Below are positions 51,914 to 61,447 of a stretch of DNA of 64,000 nt, piece after piece (within the stretch, counting starts at the first letter, position 1; every line of letters begins with the position of its first letter). Source of the stretch: Verrucomicrobia subdivision 3 bacterium UBA693 (GTDB lineage Bacteria; Verrucomicrobiota; Verrucomicrobiia; Limisphaerales; UBA8199); assembly GCA_002298785.1 (NCBI GenBank), contig DBMR01000069.1, forward strand, positions 142,298 to 206,297. Reading direction: 5' to 3'. Made by a program: the position numbers and the translations under genes. The notes beneath the pieces are model-generated. The model was not told the DNA's origin. It did no database searches and worked only from the letters and a program-made list of their open reading frames with translations.

Positions 51914-53323
51914 ATGCCATTGCCAGTGCTGACCATCGCGCAGATGCGCGAGTGGGAACGGGTTTCCTGGGCCGAAGGTCGTGCGCCGGCGGATGTCATC
52001 CGCGCGGTGGGTGGATGCATTGCAGCTACGTGTCGGCGAGTCACCCAGCCCGGGGACCGGGTGCTGGTGCTCGCGGGTCAGGGTCACAACGGTGATGATG
52101 CACGCGCCGCAGTCGCGCAATTGCCCGATCGGGAAATCAGCCTCTTCGACGTGCGACAGCCGGAACAGGATTTGACCCGTTTACGCGAAGAATTGGCGCG
52201 GCGACCGGCGCTGGTGGTGGATGGCTTGTTTGGCATCGGTCTCAGCCGGCCCCTGGACGCGGATTGGGTCGCTTTCATCCGCACGCTTAACGAATCCCGC
52301 CTGCGGGTGCTTGCCGTGGATTTGCCGTCCGGCCTGGATGCGGATACTGGCAAGCCGCAAGGCGAAGCTGTGAAGGCTTGGCTGACGCTGACGGTGGGCG
52401 CGCCGAAGCAAGGGTTGCTGCAGGAAGCAGCCGCCGCGTGGGTCGGTCGGCTGGAAGTCGCCACGGACGTCGGCCTGGTGCGCTGTCCGGTTTCGACCGA
52501 ACTACTGTGGACCGAGGCAGATGATTTAAAGGGATACCCGCCGGCGCGAGCCAGTCAGACCCATAAAGGCACGTATGGACACCTGGCCCTGGTGGCTGGC
52601 AGTCTTGGCTATCATGGCGCGGCGGTGCTCGCCGCCCGCGCGGCGCAACGAGCGCATCCCGGCTTGATCACTCTGCACACCCTCGATGCGGTTTACTATC
52701 CCATTGCCGCCCAGTTGCAGGCGGTCATGGTCCACGTCCTTCCGCCAGAAATAAAATTGTCTGGGAAATGGAGTGCTTACGTTTTAGGGCCAGGTCTGGC
52801 GGCGGTGCCCAACAACGATACCTTTACCGCCTTAATTCGCTCGCTCTGGCGGCAGTCGTTGCAGCCGGTAATCGTCGATGCCAGTGCCCTGGATTGGCTG
52901 GCGTTAAATGCGGTTCCGTCCAATGGCCTGCGCGTGATCACTCCTCACCCGGGGGAAGCGGCGCGGTTGCTTCGGACCAGCGCCGCCAATATCCAGGCTA
53001 ATCGCGTCGAGGCGGTCCGACGATTATCCCGGCAGTTTGGCAACGCCTGGGTGGTTTTGAAGGGGCACCACACGCTCATTGGCCGGAGCACCGGCGAGAT
53101 TTACGTCAATCCCACCGGCAACCCTCACCTGGCCCAGGGTGGCAGTGGGGATGCTTTGACGGGATTCATCGGAGGTTTGGCGGCTCAACCGGATTTGCAG
53201 CCGGATTTACTCACCGTCCTGCGCTACGCTGTCTGGCAACATGGGCTGGCGGCGGATCGTCTACAGGCCTCGCGCCCGAACTGGACCGTGGAAGAACTGG
53301 TCTCCGAACTGGGCCTAAGCTGA
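51914..53323 (+). CDS. nnr: bifunctional NAD(P)H-hydrate epimerase/dehydratase
   Basis: 469 residues. The N-terminal part (about 1-210) is the YjeF_N epimerase (VLAGQGHNGDDARAA, VDGLFGIGLSRP, VDLPSGLDADTG). The C-terminal part (about 220-469) is the ADP-dependent NAD(P)HX dehydratase (THKGTYGHLALVAGS, TPHPGEAARLL, NPHLAQGGSGDALTGFI). Together they repair damaged hydrated NADH and NADPH. It is divergent from nadC (94 bases between the starts), a sensible pairing of NAD synthesis and repair. Confidence 0.94.
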   Translation: MPLPVLTIAQMREWERVSWAEGRAPADVIRAVGGCIAATCRRVTQPGDRVLVLAGQGHNGDDARAAVAQLPDREISLFDVRQPEQDLTRLREELARRPALVVDGLFGIGLSRPLDADWVAFIRTLNESRLRVLAVDLPSGLDADTGKPQGEAVKAWLTLTVGAPKQGLLQEAAAAWVGRLEVATDVGLVRCPVSTELLWTEADDLKGYPPARASQTHKGTYGHLALVAGSLGYHGAAVLAARAAQRAHPGLITLHTLDAVYYPIAAQLQAVMVHVLPPEIKLSGKWSAYVLGPGLAAVPNNDTFTALIRSLWRQSLQPVIVDASALDWLALNAVPSNGLRVITPHPGEAARLLRTSAANIQANRVEAVRRLSRQFGNAWVVLKGHHTLIGRSTGEIYVNPTGNPHLAQGGSGDALTGFIGGLAAQPDLQPDLLTVLRYAVWQHGLAADRLQASRPNWTVEELVSELGLS

Positions 53324-53379
53324 CGGCGCAACTTTCATTTCGCGCTGGTGTTTATGGGGCAAGAGATTATTGTAATAGT

Positions 53380-54381
53380 ATGATGCGCGGTCGAAAAAAA
53401 TTGATCTGCCTCCTCGGCGGCGTGGCGCTGTGCGGTCCAGTGACCCCGGGCTTTACCGCGGCGGAGAATCCCTATGCGGCGATCGTGGAGCGCAACGTGT
53501 TTGCGCTTAAGCCCCCGCCCCCGCCGGCCAGCACCGAACCCGAAAAGGCGCCCCCGCCGAATATTATGCTGACCGGTATTACCACCATTTTTGGCAATAA
53601 ACGCGCCATCATGCGGACGCCGCCGGTCGCGGGTAAGCCGGGTGAGGCTCCTCGAGAGCAGTCCTTTTTCCTGGCGGAAGGCCAGCAGGAAGGGGAGATG
53701 GAGGTGCTGCAGATCGATGAGAAGCTGGGCACTGTCAAGGTCAAGTACGGCGGGACCCCCGTGACGTTGAGTTTCGATAAGAACGCCCCCAAGATGGCAG
53801 GTGCCGCGGCTCCGGGCGCTCCGGGGACGATGCCCGGTGTGCCAATGCCGGCTGGTGGTTTGCCGCCTCCGCCGCATAATAATAATCCTTTCAGTCCGGC
53901 TGCGGATGGCGGGTTCAAGAGCATACCCACTCGCACATTGCGGCTGCCGAATGCCACACCCGGGGTGACTCCTACCGGCGCTTCCTATACCCCGACGAGC
54001 GGCTATAATGCGGCGGCGGGCACCTATAATGGTGTTGCTACGACCGGGGGGAATGGTGTTGCTACGACCTGGGGGACGGGGGTAAGCCAGGTGCAGAGTG
54101 GTGCAGCTACTTTAAACCTGAGCAGTCTGACGCAGCCAGCTTCGGCCCAGCGCATCCAGCCCAACTGGCCGCCCGAGGTCCCGATGACCGCCGAAGAACA
54201 AAGTGTGTTGCACCAGGTGCAGTCAGAGTTGCACAAGAACGATCCATCATTTCCGGGATTCCCTGGCGAGACGCCGCCCGTTCCCGGTCAAACGACCACT
54301 CAGCCCCAGCCGGTCAACAATAATAACAACACGCAAAACCGGCTCCCGCTGCCTCCCGGGGGTTTTGGCCGTACTTACTAA
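53380..54381 (+). CDS. GspC/PilP-like exported protein with low-complexity tail
   Basis: 333 residues with a signal peptide (about 1-27). The segment NPYAAIVERNVFALKPPPPP, then LTGITTIFGNKRAIM, FFLAEGQQEGEMEVLQI and GTVKVKYGG, follows the order of the homology region in type II secretion GspC and pilus PilP proteins. From about residue 140 the chain is Pro/Gly/Asn/Thr-rich low-complexity sequence (for example PPPPHNNNPFSP, PVNNNNNTQNR) with a tandem GVATT repeat. Probably a periplasmic part of a secretion or pilus-like machine whose other genes are elsewhere; family assignment is by pattern only. Confidence 0.65.
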   Translation: MMRGRKKLICLLGGVALCGPVTPGFTAAENPYAAIVERNVFALKPPPPPASTEPEKAPPPNIMLTGITTIFGNKRAIMRTPPVAGKPGEAPREQSFFLAEGQQEGEMEVLQIDEKLGTVKVKYGGTPVTLSFDKNAPKMAGAAAPGAPGTMPGVPMPAGGLPPPPHNNNPFSPAADGGFKSIPTRTLRLPNATPGVTPTGASYTPTSGYNAAAGTYNGVATTGGNGVATTWGTGVSQVQSGAATLNLSSLTQPASAQRIQPNWPPEVPMTAEEQSVLHQVQSELHKNDPSFPGFPGETPPVPGQTTTQPQPVNNNNNTQNRLPLPPGGFGRTY

Positions 54382-54431
54382 CAACGGTACGCGTTCGGCA
54401 AACGGGCGGTCTCAGCTACTCGTGGGAGTCC

Positions 54432-54800
54432 TTAGCCCTTGGCTGCAGTTTTGGCTACCTCAATCAGTTCCCAAAACTTTGGATTCTGTTGCAGGGCTTC
54501 GTCTTCCTGCATCTTCAAGCCGGAGCGGAATAAAAAATCCTTGAGCGTGTGGCGGTTCAGAATGCGGTGCACGACGACACCAAGTTCATGGCGTTCGAAG
54601 TATACCCGGTAATCTCCCACCCGAAACCGGAGCAGCGATTTGCCGGCCCGCTCGAGTTTGCCGAAATCATCCATTTCCGTGACCATGACTTGCTTTGGCA
54701 AGCCACGAAATTCGCCCAGAATCTGCAACTGCAATTCCTTGGGCATACGTGCCAACTCGGCCGCGCTGGTGGGATTAAAAATGATCTGAAACGGGCGCAT
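54432..54800 (-). CDS. RelE/ParE-like toxin without a visible antitoxin
   Basis: 122 residues from Met at 54800 (MRPFQIIFNPTSAAELARM); 14 upstream codons are possible but look non-coding. The RelE fold pattern is clear: ELQLQILGEF helix, GKLERAGKSLLRFRVGDYRVYFE and VVHRILNRHTLKDFLF, with several Arg residues typical of RelE-type mRNA interferases. About 30 residues extend past the normal end (KMQEDEALQQNPKFWELIE). No antitoxin-like small gene precedes or follows it (137 and 50 bases of non-coding sequence). Either a lone toxin-like regulator or a remnant of a TA pair. Confidence 0.78.
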   Translation of the reverse strand: MRPFQIIFNPTSAAELARMPKELQLQILGEFRGLPKQVMVTEMDDFGKLERAGKSLLRFRVGDYRVYFERHELGVVVHRILNRHTLKDFLFRSGLKMQEDEALQQNPKFWELIEVAKTAAKG

Positions 54801-54937
54801 AAATAATGTCAGATCGCAGGCCAAGGCCCCGACCTGGCGCAAACATACCAGTTCGCTGCGGAATGGAAAGCGTCCAAAAAGAGCAGGGCGGGCTGGACCG
54901 CGCGGTGATCGGCCCAGCCCGGAAGCTTCTGCAATTC

Positions 54938-55921
54938 TTAGGTGCCAACTTGGGCACGAGCTTCGGCGGCCAGCGGGGTGCTCAAATAACGTTCACCGGT
55001 GGAGCAGGCGATGGTGACAATGACCTTCCCTTTGTTCTCCGGGCGCTTTGCCAGTTCGATGGCAGCCCAAACATTCGCCCCGGTGGAAATGCCGGCCAGG
55101 ATTCCTTCTTCCTTGGCGAGGCGCCGCGCCATGGCAAACGCGTCGTCATTGGTTACCTGTACGCACTCAAGGATCTGTGGATTGCCTTTGCTGTCCTTCA
55201 AGTGGAGATTCTTCGGCACGAACCCGGCACCGGTCCCTTGAATCTTGTGCGGGCCGGGCTTTACTGGCTGTCCTGCGAGGGTTTGGGAGATGACCGGGGA
55301 ATCCTTGGGTTCCACCGCTACCGCCTGGAAGGAGGCTTTACGAGGCTTGATCACTTCGCAGCAACCGGTAAGCGTGCCGCCTGTGCCCACAGCGGAAACG
55401 AGGATGTCCACCTTGCCGTCGGTATCCTGCCAGATTTCCTCCGCCGTCGTGCGTTTGTGGACTTCGGGATTGGCCGGATTTTCGAATTGTTGTGGAATCC
55501 AGGAATTGGGGGTTTCCTTCGCTAGTTGTTCGGCCTTGGCGATCGCCCCCTTCATGCCCTCCGTGCCCGGGGTCAGCACCAGTTTGGCGCCCAGCATCGC
55601 CAACAACGTCCGGCGTTCCAGCGACATCGTCTCGGGCATCGTCAGGATCAGTTGATACCCCTTCGCGGCGGCCACAAAAGCCAGGGCAATACCGGTGTTG
55701 CCGCTCGTCGGTTCAATGATAACGGTGTCCTTCTTGAGCACGCCCCGCTTTTCAGCGTCATCGATCATGGACATGCCAATGCGGTCTTTCACACTGCCCA
55801 AAGGGTTGAAAAACTCGCACTTTAGCAAAATGGTGGCGTCTACGCCGTCTATAACACGATTCAATCGCACCAGGGGAGTGTGCCCAACCGTCTCGACAAT
55901 GTTATTGTAGATTTTACCCAT
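54938..55921 (-). CDS. cysK: cysteine synthase A
   Basis: 327 residues, the normal CysK length. PLP lysine Lys45 in NPLGSVKDRIG, substrate loop PTSGNTGIAL, phosphate-binding loop SAVGTGGTLTG and the C-terminal GILAGISTGAN are all present. It makes cysteine from O-acetylserine and sulfide. No cysE or sulfate genes lie beside it. It is divergent from the TPR membrane protein gene, with 189 bases between the starts. Confidence 0.96.
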   Translation of the reverse strand: MGKIYNNIVETVGHTPLVRLNRVIDGVDATILLKCEFFNPLGSVKDRIGMSMIDDAEKRGVLKKDTVIIEPTSGNTGIALAFVAAAKGYQLILTMPETMSLERRTLLAMLGAKLVLTPGTEGMKGAIAKAEQLAKETPNSWIPQQFENPANPEVHKRTTAEEIWQDTDGKVDILVSAVGTGGTLTGCCEVIKPRKASFQAVAVEPKDSPVISQTLAGQPVKPGPHKIQGTGAGFVPKNLHLKDSKGNPQILECVQVTNDDAFAMARRLAKEEGILAGISTGANVWAAIELAKRPENKGKVIVTIACSTGERYLSTPLAAEARAQVGT

Positions 55922-56110
55922 AAAATTATTTGGTTCTGGTTCCGCAGATTATGTCAGTTAATCGGAATCTCACTCATGGTTGGCGAATGGGCAAGCGATT
56001 TCCATTTAATTTAGGCGTTTTGCTTATGATTCAACACTCTTAAGCATCGACCTGCGCAAACGTGTCCGGTAGTTTTCGGGCGCGCCAGATCCGCAGGTCA
56101 GGCGAATCGC

Positions 56111-58420
56111 ATGCTGAGTACTAAGCCAAAATCATCCTTGGAATCCGGCAGGAGACCGCTCCTGCTTTGGCTAAGCCTGGCGATAGCGTTGGCGACCGCG
56201 GCGGTGTATTGGCAAACCGGACGGAATACTTTCGTCAATTTTGACGATCCGGATTATGTCAAAAACAACCCGATGACGCAGGCAGGGTTGACGGCGGAGA
56301 CCGTTCATTGGGCATTCACGACGTTTCAGGCCAGCAACTGGCATCCGGTAACCTGGCTCTCGCACGCGCTGGATTGCCAATTGTTCGGAATGAACCTGGG
56401 GGCGCATCACCTTGTGAGCCTGGGATTTCACATCGTGGACGCGGTGCTCCTGCTGTTCCTGTTAGCGCGAATGACTGGGGCGGTTTGGCGGAGTGCCATG
56501 GTGGCGGCCCTGTTCGCGTTGCACCCGCTCCATGTTGAATCCGTGGCGTGGATTGCGGAACGGAAGGACGTGCTGAGCATGCTGTTCTTCCTGCTGTCTT
56601 TGTGGTCCTACACCACTTACACGGCAGCCACAGCCGGTTCCACCCCGCCGAGCACCGCGCGGCGCGGGTTGGCCTATGGCCTGGCGCTGGTGTGGTTTGC
56701 GCTGGGTCTCCTGAGCAAGCCCATGCTGGTCACCCTGCCTTGTGTGCTGCTGCTCCTTGATTTCTGGCCGTTGCGGCGTTTGAATCGGCCGGCCGCGTTT
56801 GGAAGACTGTTGTTGGAAAAGCTGCCTTTCTTTGCGCTGTCGGCAGCGTCTTCGGCGATTACCTTTCTGGTCCAGCGGTCCGGCGGCGCGGTGGTGTCGC
56901 TGGCAAATTCATCGTTTGAGACCCGAGCGGCAAATGCGCTGGCGGCATACGGCCGCTATCTGGCCAAGACAATTTACCCGGTCGACCTGGCGGCCTTTTA
57001 TCCTTATGAACCGGTGGACTTTTCCTCCGGCAATGCGGTGCTGGCGGGGCTGCTGGTAGTGATTATCTCCATTGGAGCTTTGGTCTATGCACGCAGCCGG
57101 CCAGGAGAATTTGTGGGCTGGTATTGGTTTGTCGGAACCCTGGTGCCGGTGATTGGGTTGGTGCAGGTGGGTCGGCAATCCATGGCGGATCGCTATACTT
57201 ATTTGCCGCATATCGGCCTGTTTATCCTGGTCGTCTGGGCCGTGGCCGATATCTTGCGCCGCTTTAAGGTGGGCTGGTTTCCTCAGGCGATTCTGGCGGC
57301 AGCAGTGCTTTTGCCCTGCGCATACCTGACAGAAAAGCAGGTGCCGGTGTGGCGGGATTCCAGAACCCTTTTCAGCCATGCCGCGCGGGTTACCCGGAAT
57401 AATTTCATCGCGCACGGAGTTTTGGCGAATTCGCTGATGGAGGAAGGGAAATATGAAGAGGCGCTGGCGGAGAACGAATTGTCCCTGAAGCTCAATCCCG
57501 GCTACCCGGAAGCGCATGCAACTCGAGGTCATCTCTTTGCGAAGCGCAAGGAATATGAAAAGGCAGTGGCGTGCTATCAAGAAGCACTGCGCCTGGACGC
57601 CACTTATGGCGACGCCTACACCGGCATGGCCGACGCCCTGGTGCAGCAAAATAAATCGGTTGAAGCCGAGAATGCGGCGCGCGAAGCCTTGCGCTTATCG
57701 CCATTGAGTTTGCCGGCCTATTACACCCTGGCCACAGCCTTGCATCAGCAGCGCAAGTATGCCGAGGCGGTGGAAGTTTACCGGAAGTTGATCGCCCTGA
57801 ATCCAAGCCTGTTCTCGCCGCACCGCTACCTTGCCAACGCTTATTTTGCCATGGGCAAAACCGAGGAGGCCGTGGCGAGCTTGAAGCAGGCGCTGGCGCT
57901 GCAGCCGGCCAACCAGGAGACGCGGTTGGCGCTGGGTATGATGTTGCTGGAACTCGGCCGTTTGGACGAAGCGGGCGAGGCGCTCCAGGAGGTGCTCCGC
58001 GCCGAACCGAATCATGCCATGGCGGCTTACCAGTGGGCTTTGATTCTACAGTCCAAGAAGGATTTCACCGGCGCGGCCTCATTCTTCCGCCGGGCGATCG
58101 CGGCGCAACCGGAATGGCCGGAGGCGTTGAACAACCTGGCCTGGCTGCTGGCGGCGTGTTCCAAGGCGGAAATTCGGGATGGCGCGCAGGCGGTGCCGCT
58201 CGCGGAGAAGGCCGTCAAAATTACCAAAGAGAGTCAGCCCCTGTTCCTGGGGACCCTGGCGGCCGCTTTTGCGGAAGCCGGCCGTTTCGAGGACGCCTGC
58301 CGCGCGGCGGAGAAGGCACGCGACTTGGCCGAAGGCCAGGGCAGCCGGGACCTGGCCAAGCGGAACGCCGAATTGCTCGAACTGTACCGCGCCCACAAAG
58401 CTTATCATGAGCCTGAGTGA
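56111..58420 (+). CDS. TMTC-like membrane protein with C-terminal TPR repeats, copy 1
   Basis: 769 residues. The N-terminal half has about nine to ten membrane helices with FVNFDDPDYVKNNP in the first extracytoplasmic loop and SNWHPVTWLSHALDCQLFG, ALHPLHVESVAWIAERKDVLS: the pattern of the GT-C-type mannosyltransferase-like TMTC family. From about residue 430 there are about nine TPR units (NSLMEEGKYEEALAENELSL, EYEKAVACYQEALRLD, KYAEAVEVYRKLI). Possible protein O-glycosyltransferase or peptidoglycan/polysaccharide-linked enzyme. Ends with an LNNLAWLLAACSKAEIRDG module that is repeated in the next gene, whose start overlaps this stop by 14 bases. Confidence 0.8.
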   Translation: MLSTKPKSSLESGRRPLLLWLSLAIALATAAVYWQTGRNTFVNFDDPDYVKNNPMTQAGLTAETVHWAFTTFQASNWHPVTWLSHALDCQLFGMNLGAHHLVSLGFHIVDAVLLLFLLARMTGAVWRSAMVAALFALHPLHVESVAWIAERKDVLSMLFFLLSLWSYTTYTAATAGSTPPSTARRGLAYGLALVWFALGLLSKPMLVTLPCVLLLLDFWPLRRLNRPAAFGRLLLEKLPFFALSAASSAITFLVQRSGGAVVSLANSSFETRAANALAAYGRYLAKTIYPVDLAAFYPYEPVDFSSGNAVLAGLLVVIISIGALVYARSRPGEFVGWYWFVGTLVPVIGLVQVGRQSMADRYTYLPHIGLFILVVWAVADILRRFKVGWFPQAILAAAVLLPCAYLTEKQVPVWRDSRTLFSHAARVTRNNFIAHGVLANSLMEEGKYEEALAENELSLKLNPGYPEAHATRGHLFAKRKEYEKAVACYQEALRLDATYGDAYTGMADALVQQNKSVEAENAAREALRLSPLSLPAYYTLATALHQQRKYAEAVEVYRKLIALNPSLFSPHRYLANAYFAMGKTEEAVASLKQALALQPANQETRLALGMMLLELGRLDEAGEALQEVLRAEPNHAMAAYQWALILQSKKDFTGAASFFRRAIAAQPEWPEALNNLAWLLAACSKAEIRDGAQAVPLAEKAVKITKESQPLFLGTLAAAFAEAGRFEDACRAAEKARDLAEGQGSRDLAKRNAELLELYRAHKAYHEPE

Positions 58421-61334
58421 ACGATTGGGGCGGCTGCTGATCCCAGGATTGATTGGGGGCTTCCTGCTGTGCCTGGGTTGGCTGGCCTTGGGAAGCCTGC
58501 GCCAGCCGGCGATCCCTTTTTTGGCCTCAAGCGGCAAAGCCGACTGGATTCTATTCCCCAAGCCACCCGAAGCCGCGATTCATAAAGTGGTTCCGGTCAC
58601 CGGGGAATTTCAACACGGATTCGTCCTCTCGGCCCGGCCCAATTCCGCCAGCATCTCCGTTCGGATGTTCAGCCAGGGGATGATTGTAATGAATGGAAAG
58701 CTCGTGCTTACCAACGGCACCACAGGCGCCAATTGGAAGCGCATTACGACCGTCGACGTGGCTCCGTTCCTGCAAGCCGGCAGCAATTTTATTTCCGCTA
58801 CTGTGGTCAATGCGACCGGGCCTCCAGCGCTTTGGCTCAAGCTCGATACCGCAGAGCGCAGTATCGTCACCGGACCTCAATGGCAAGCATCACTCGCGGG
58901 GTCGGTTTTCGTGCCTGCGGTCCGCGCCGCCGATCCCCCGTCGGTGAAACCGGGCAATCCGCTATACGGTCGTGAAACCGTGGCGAGTTCACTCCGGCGG
59001 AAGTGGCTGCTGCTGTCAGTATTGGCGGCGATCGCTGGCGTGTTGACGGTGTTTCTGCCGGTCTGGAGGCTGGACGCCACTGCTGCCGATGGGCCCGGCC
59101 GCTGGATTGAGCGCCACTTCCGCTGGGTTTTGCCGGCCGGCCTGGCAGTGCTTTGGCTGGTGTTATTCTTGAATAACCTGCCTCAACTCGCTCAGCTTTT
59201 TGGCTTCGATCGCGACGGTCACCTGCAATACATCGACTATATCCTGCAACAACAATCCCTCCCGTTGGCCGACGCCGGCTGGCAGATGTATCAGCCCCCG
59301 CTATTTTATGTGCTCTCCGCCTTGCTGATTGCGCCATTTGGCTGGGCGGCGTCCGCAGATGGCGCGCTCCTGTTGCTGCGTGGGTTCGCCGCGTTGATCG
59401 GCTTGGCGCACGCCGGGTTGATCTTCCTTTGCCTGCGCGAGATTTTTCCTGGAAAGAAATCTGCCCAGCTATTCGGGGCGGTGTTGGCGGCGTTCCTGCC
59501 CGCGAGCCTTTATCTTTCACACCATGTCACCAACGAAAACCTGTCGGCACTGCTGGTGACGGCGGCCTTCTGGTGTTTGCTGCGGCTGGGCCGTCCGGGG
59601 GCCTCGGTTTTGAGGTGGAGTGTCTTGGCGGGCCTGGCGCTCGGCCTGGCCATGCTCACCAAGTTCTCGGCTCTACTCGTGATCCCGGTTCTCTTGTTGG
59701 CCGTAATGTGGAAGGTATGGCTGCCATCCGCAACTACGGCGGAGCGCCAGACCGTGACGGATACCGGAAGTGCCTTGCGTTGCGGCCTTGCGTTTATGGG
59801 CGTGTTTTTCCTGGTGTGCGGCTGGCATTACATCCGGGTCTGGCAGCATTTCGGCAATCCGCTCATCGGCAATTGGGATCCGCGCCTGGCCTTCGCCTGG
59901 TGGCAGGATCCCGGGTATCGCACCGGTTCCTGGTTCACGCGGTTCGGGGACTCCCTGGTCGTTCCACTATTCAGCAGCCTCTCTAGTATTGCGGACGGGC
60001 TGTTTTCCACGCTCTGGACGGACGGGCTCTGCGGCGGTTCAACGCGGATGGATTTTCGGCCGCAATGGAATTATGACCTGCTCAACGCCGGCCTGGTGCT
60101 GGGCGTATTTTGGACTGGATTGGCGGTGGTGGGCTTTTGGCGAGTGATTCGCCAAAACTCCATCCGTTTCCAGGCGGAAGGGCTCCTCTGGCTGGGAGTT
60201 TCAGCGGCGTTTGCGTTCGGCCTGGTGTATATGGCTTTGCGCGTGCCGTCTTATGGGCAGGTGAAGTTCTTTTATGCCCTCCCCGCGCTATTACCGCTTT
60301 GCGTATTCGCCACGACGGGCTGGGATTGGCTGGCACAACGCGGAGGCGCCTGGCGCTTTCTACTCAACCTGATTCTGGTCTTCTGGGTGTTAGTGGTTTG
60401 GTTCGGGTTTTGGATACAGCCGGCGAATCCGGTTACCCACTCGGTGCGAGGAATAGGGTTGGCGGATGATGGCCGATTTGCGGAGGCGGCGGAGAGTTTC
60501 TCGCGTTCCATGGCCCTTAAACCCAATCCTTCGGCCGCCGCCGGCTTGTCGTCGGCCCTGGATCGACTCGGGCGACGTGACGAAGCGCGGCAGGTACTCG
60601 AAAGCGCTTTGCGCCAATTCCCCGGTGAACCGGAGCTGTCACTGCAGCTTGGGACCATTCTGGGGCTGCAAGGGCAGTATCCTGAGGCCGTGCGCTTGCT
60701 CCAACAAGCTCTGGCGGGGCAGCCTGACAATCCGCTGGTGGCTCAAAAGCTGGCCGTCTGCCTGAACCGGTCGGGTCACCATTCGGAAGCAGTTCGAGCC
60801 TGTCGTGAAGGCTTGCGCATCACCCCGTATAATCCGGACCTGCACTATTGGCTGGCCAGTTCCGCTGTGGGGATGGAAGACCTGCCGCTGGCGGTTACTC
60901 ATTTGGGCTGGGCAGCGCAACTTCGTCAGAACGACCCGGGGACATGGTCGGAATTGGGCCAATTGTTGGTGCGAATCGGGCGGTCAGCAGGAGCCGTTGA
61001 GGCCTTTCGGCACGCGCTGCGGTGGAAGGAAGACGCGCCGGATGTTCTGAACAACCTCGCTTGGGTGCTGGCGGCTTCTCCAGACCGACAAACCCGTGAT
61101 GGCGCGCAGGCAGTTAAGTACGCGGAACGCGCCTGTGAGTTAACCGCTTTCCAGGAGCCGGTTCTCCTGGGAACGCTGGCCGCCGCTTATGCGCAGGCGG
61201 GAAATTTTGAGAAAGCCGTCGCCACGGCTGAAAATGCCGCGGAATTGGCCGCCACCGCCGGCCAGGTTGAGGTGGCTGCGAAGAATCGGGAATATTTACA
61301 GCTTTATTATAGCAAAAACCAAGTCCTGCCCTGA
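58407..61334 (+). CDS. PMT-like membrane protein with C-terminal TPR repeats, copy 2
   Basis: 975 residues from the ATG at 58407; the frame runs further upstream inside the previous gene. A first helix (about 13-32) is followed by an extracytoplasmic beta-rich domain (about 40-190), then ten or so membrane helices including FGFDRDGHLQYIDYILQQ and YQPPLFYVLSALLIAPFG, which are typical of GT-C (PMT/ArnT-like) glycosyltransferases with acidic residues in the first loops. Residues about 690-975 form TPR units. Probably uses a lipid-linked sugar donor. Coupled translation with the preceding gene implies a common function. Confidence 0.78.
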   Translation: MSLSERLGRLLIPGLIGGFLLCLGWLALGSLRQPAIPFLASSGKADWILFPKPPEAAIHKVVPVTGEFQHGFVLSARPNSASISVRMFSQGMIVMNGKLVLTNGTTGANWKRITTVDVAPFLQAGSNFISATVVNATGPPALWLKLDTAERSIVTGPQWQASLAGSVFVPAVRAADPPSVKPGNPLYGRETVASSLRRKWLLLSVLAAIAGVLTVFLPVWRLDATAADGPGRWIERHFRWVLPAGLAVLWLVLFLNNLPQLAQLFGFDRDGHLQYIDYILQQQSLPLADAGWQMYQPPLFYVLSALLIAPFGWAASADGALLLLRGFAALIGLAHAGLIFLCLREIFPGKKSAQLFGAVLAAFLPASLYLSHHVTNENLSALLVTAAFWCLLRLGRPGASVLRWSVLAGLALGLAMLTKFSALLVIPVLLLAVMWKVWLPSATTAERQTVTDTGSALRCGLAFMGVFFLVCGWHYIRVWQHFGNPLIGNWDPRLAFAWWQDPGYRTGSWFTRFGDSLVVPLFSSLSSIADGLFSTLWTDGLCGGSTRMDFRPQWNYDLLNAGLVLGVFWTGLAVVGFWRVIRQNSIRFQAEGLLWLGVSAAFAFGLVYMALRVPSYGQVKFFYALPALLPLCVFATTGWDWLAQRGGAWRFLLNLILVFWVLVVWFGFWIQPANPVTHSVRGIGLADDGRFAEAAESFSRSMALKPNPSAAAGLSSALDRLGRRDEARQVLESALRQFPGEPELSLQLGTILGLQGQYPEAVRLLQQALAGQPDNPLVAQKLAVCLNRSGHHSEAVRACREGLRITPYNPDLHYWLASSAVGMEDLPLAVTHLGWAAQLRQNDPGTWSELGQLLVRIGRSAGAVEAFRHALRWKEDAPDVLNNLAWVLAASPDRQTRDGAQAVKYAERACELTAFQEPVLLGTLAAAYAQAGNFEKAVATAENAAELAATAGQVEVAAKNREYLQLYYSKNQVLP

Positions 61335-61447
61335 TTCCGCCGCGGCGCTTTGGTCGACAGACGTGGTTTACCGCAGGATTTATGACACTTTCCGACTGAA
61401 TGCGCTTCCGGTAGACCAAGAAAAACTCTTCCTTTGGGGCGGTTGAT

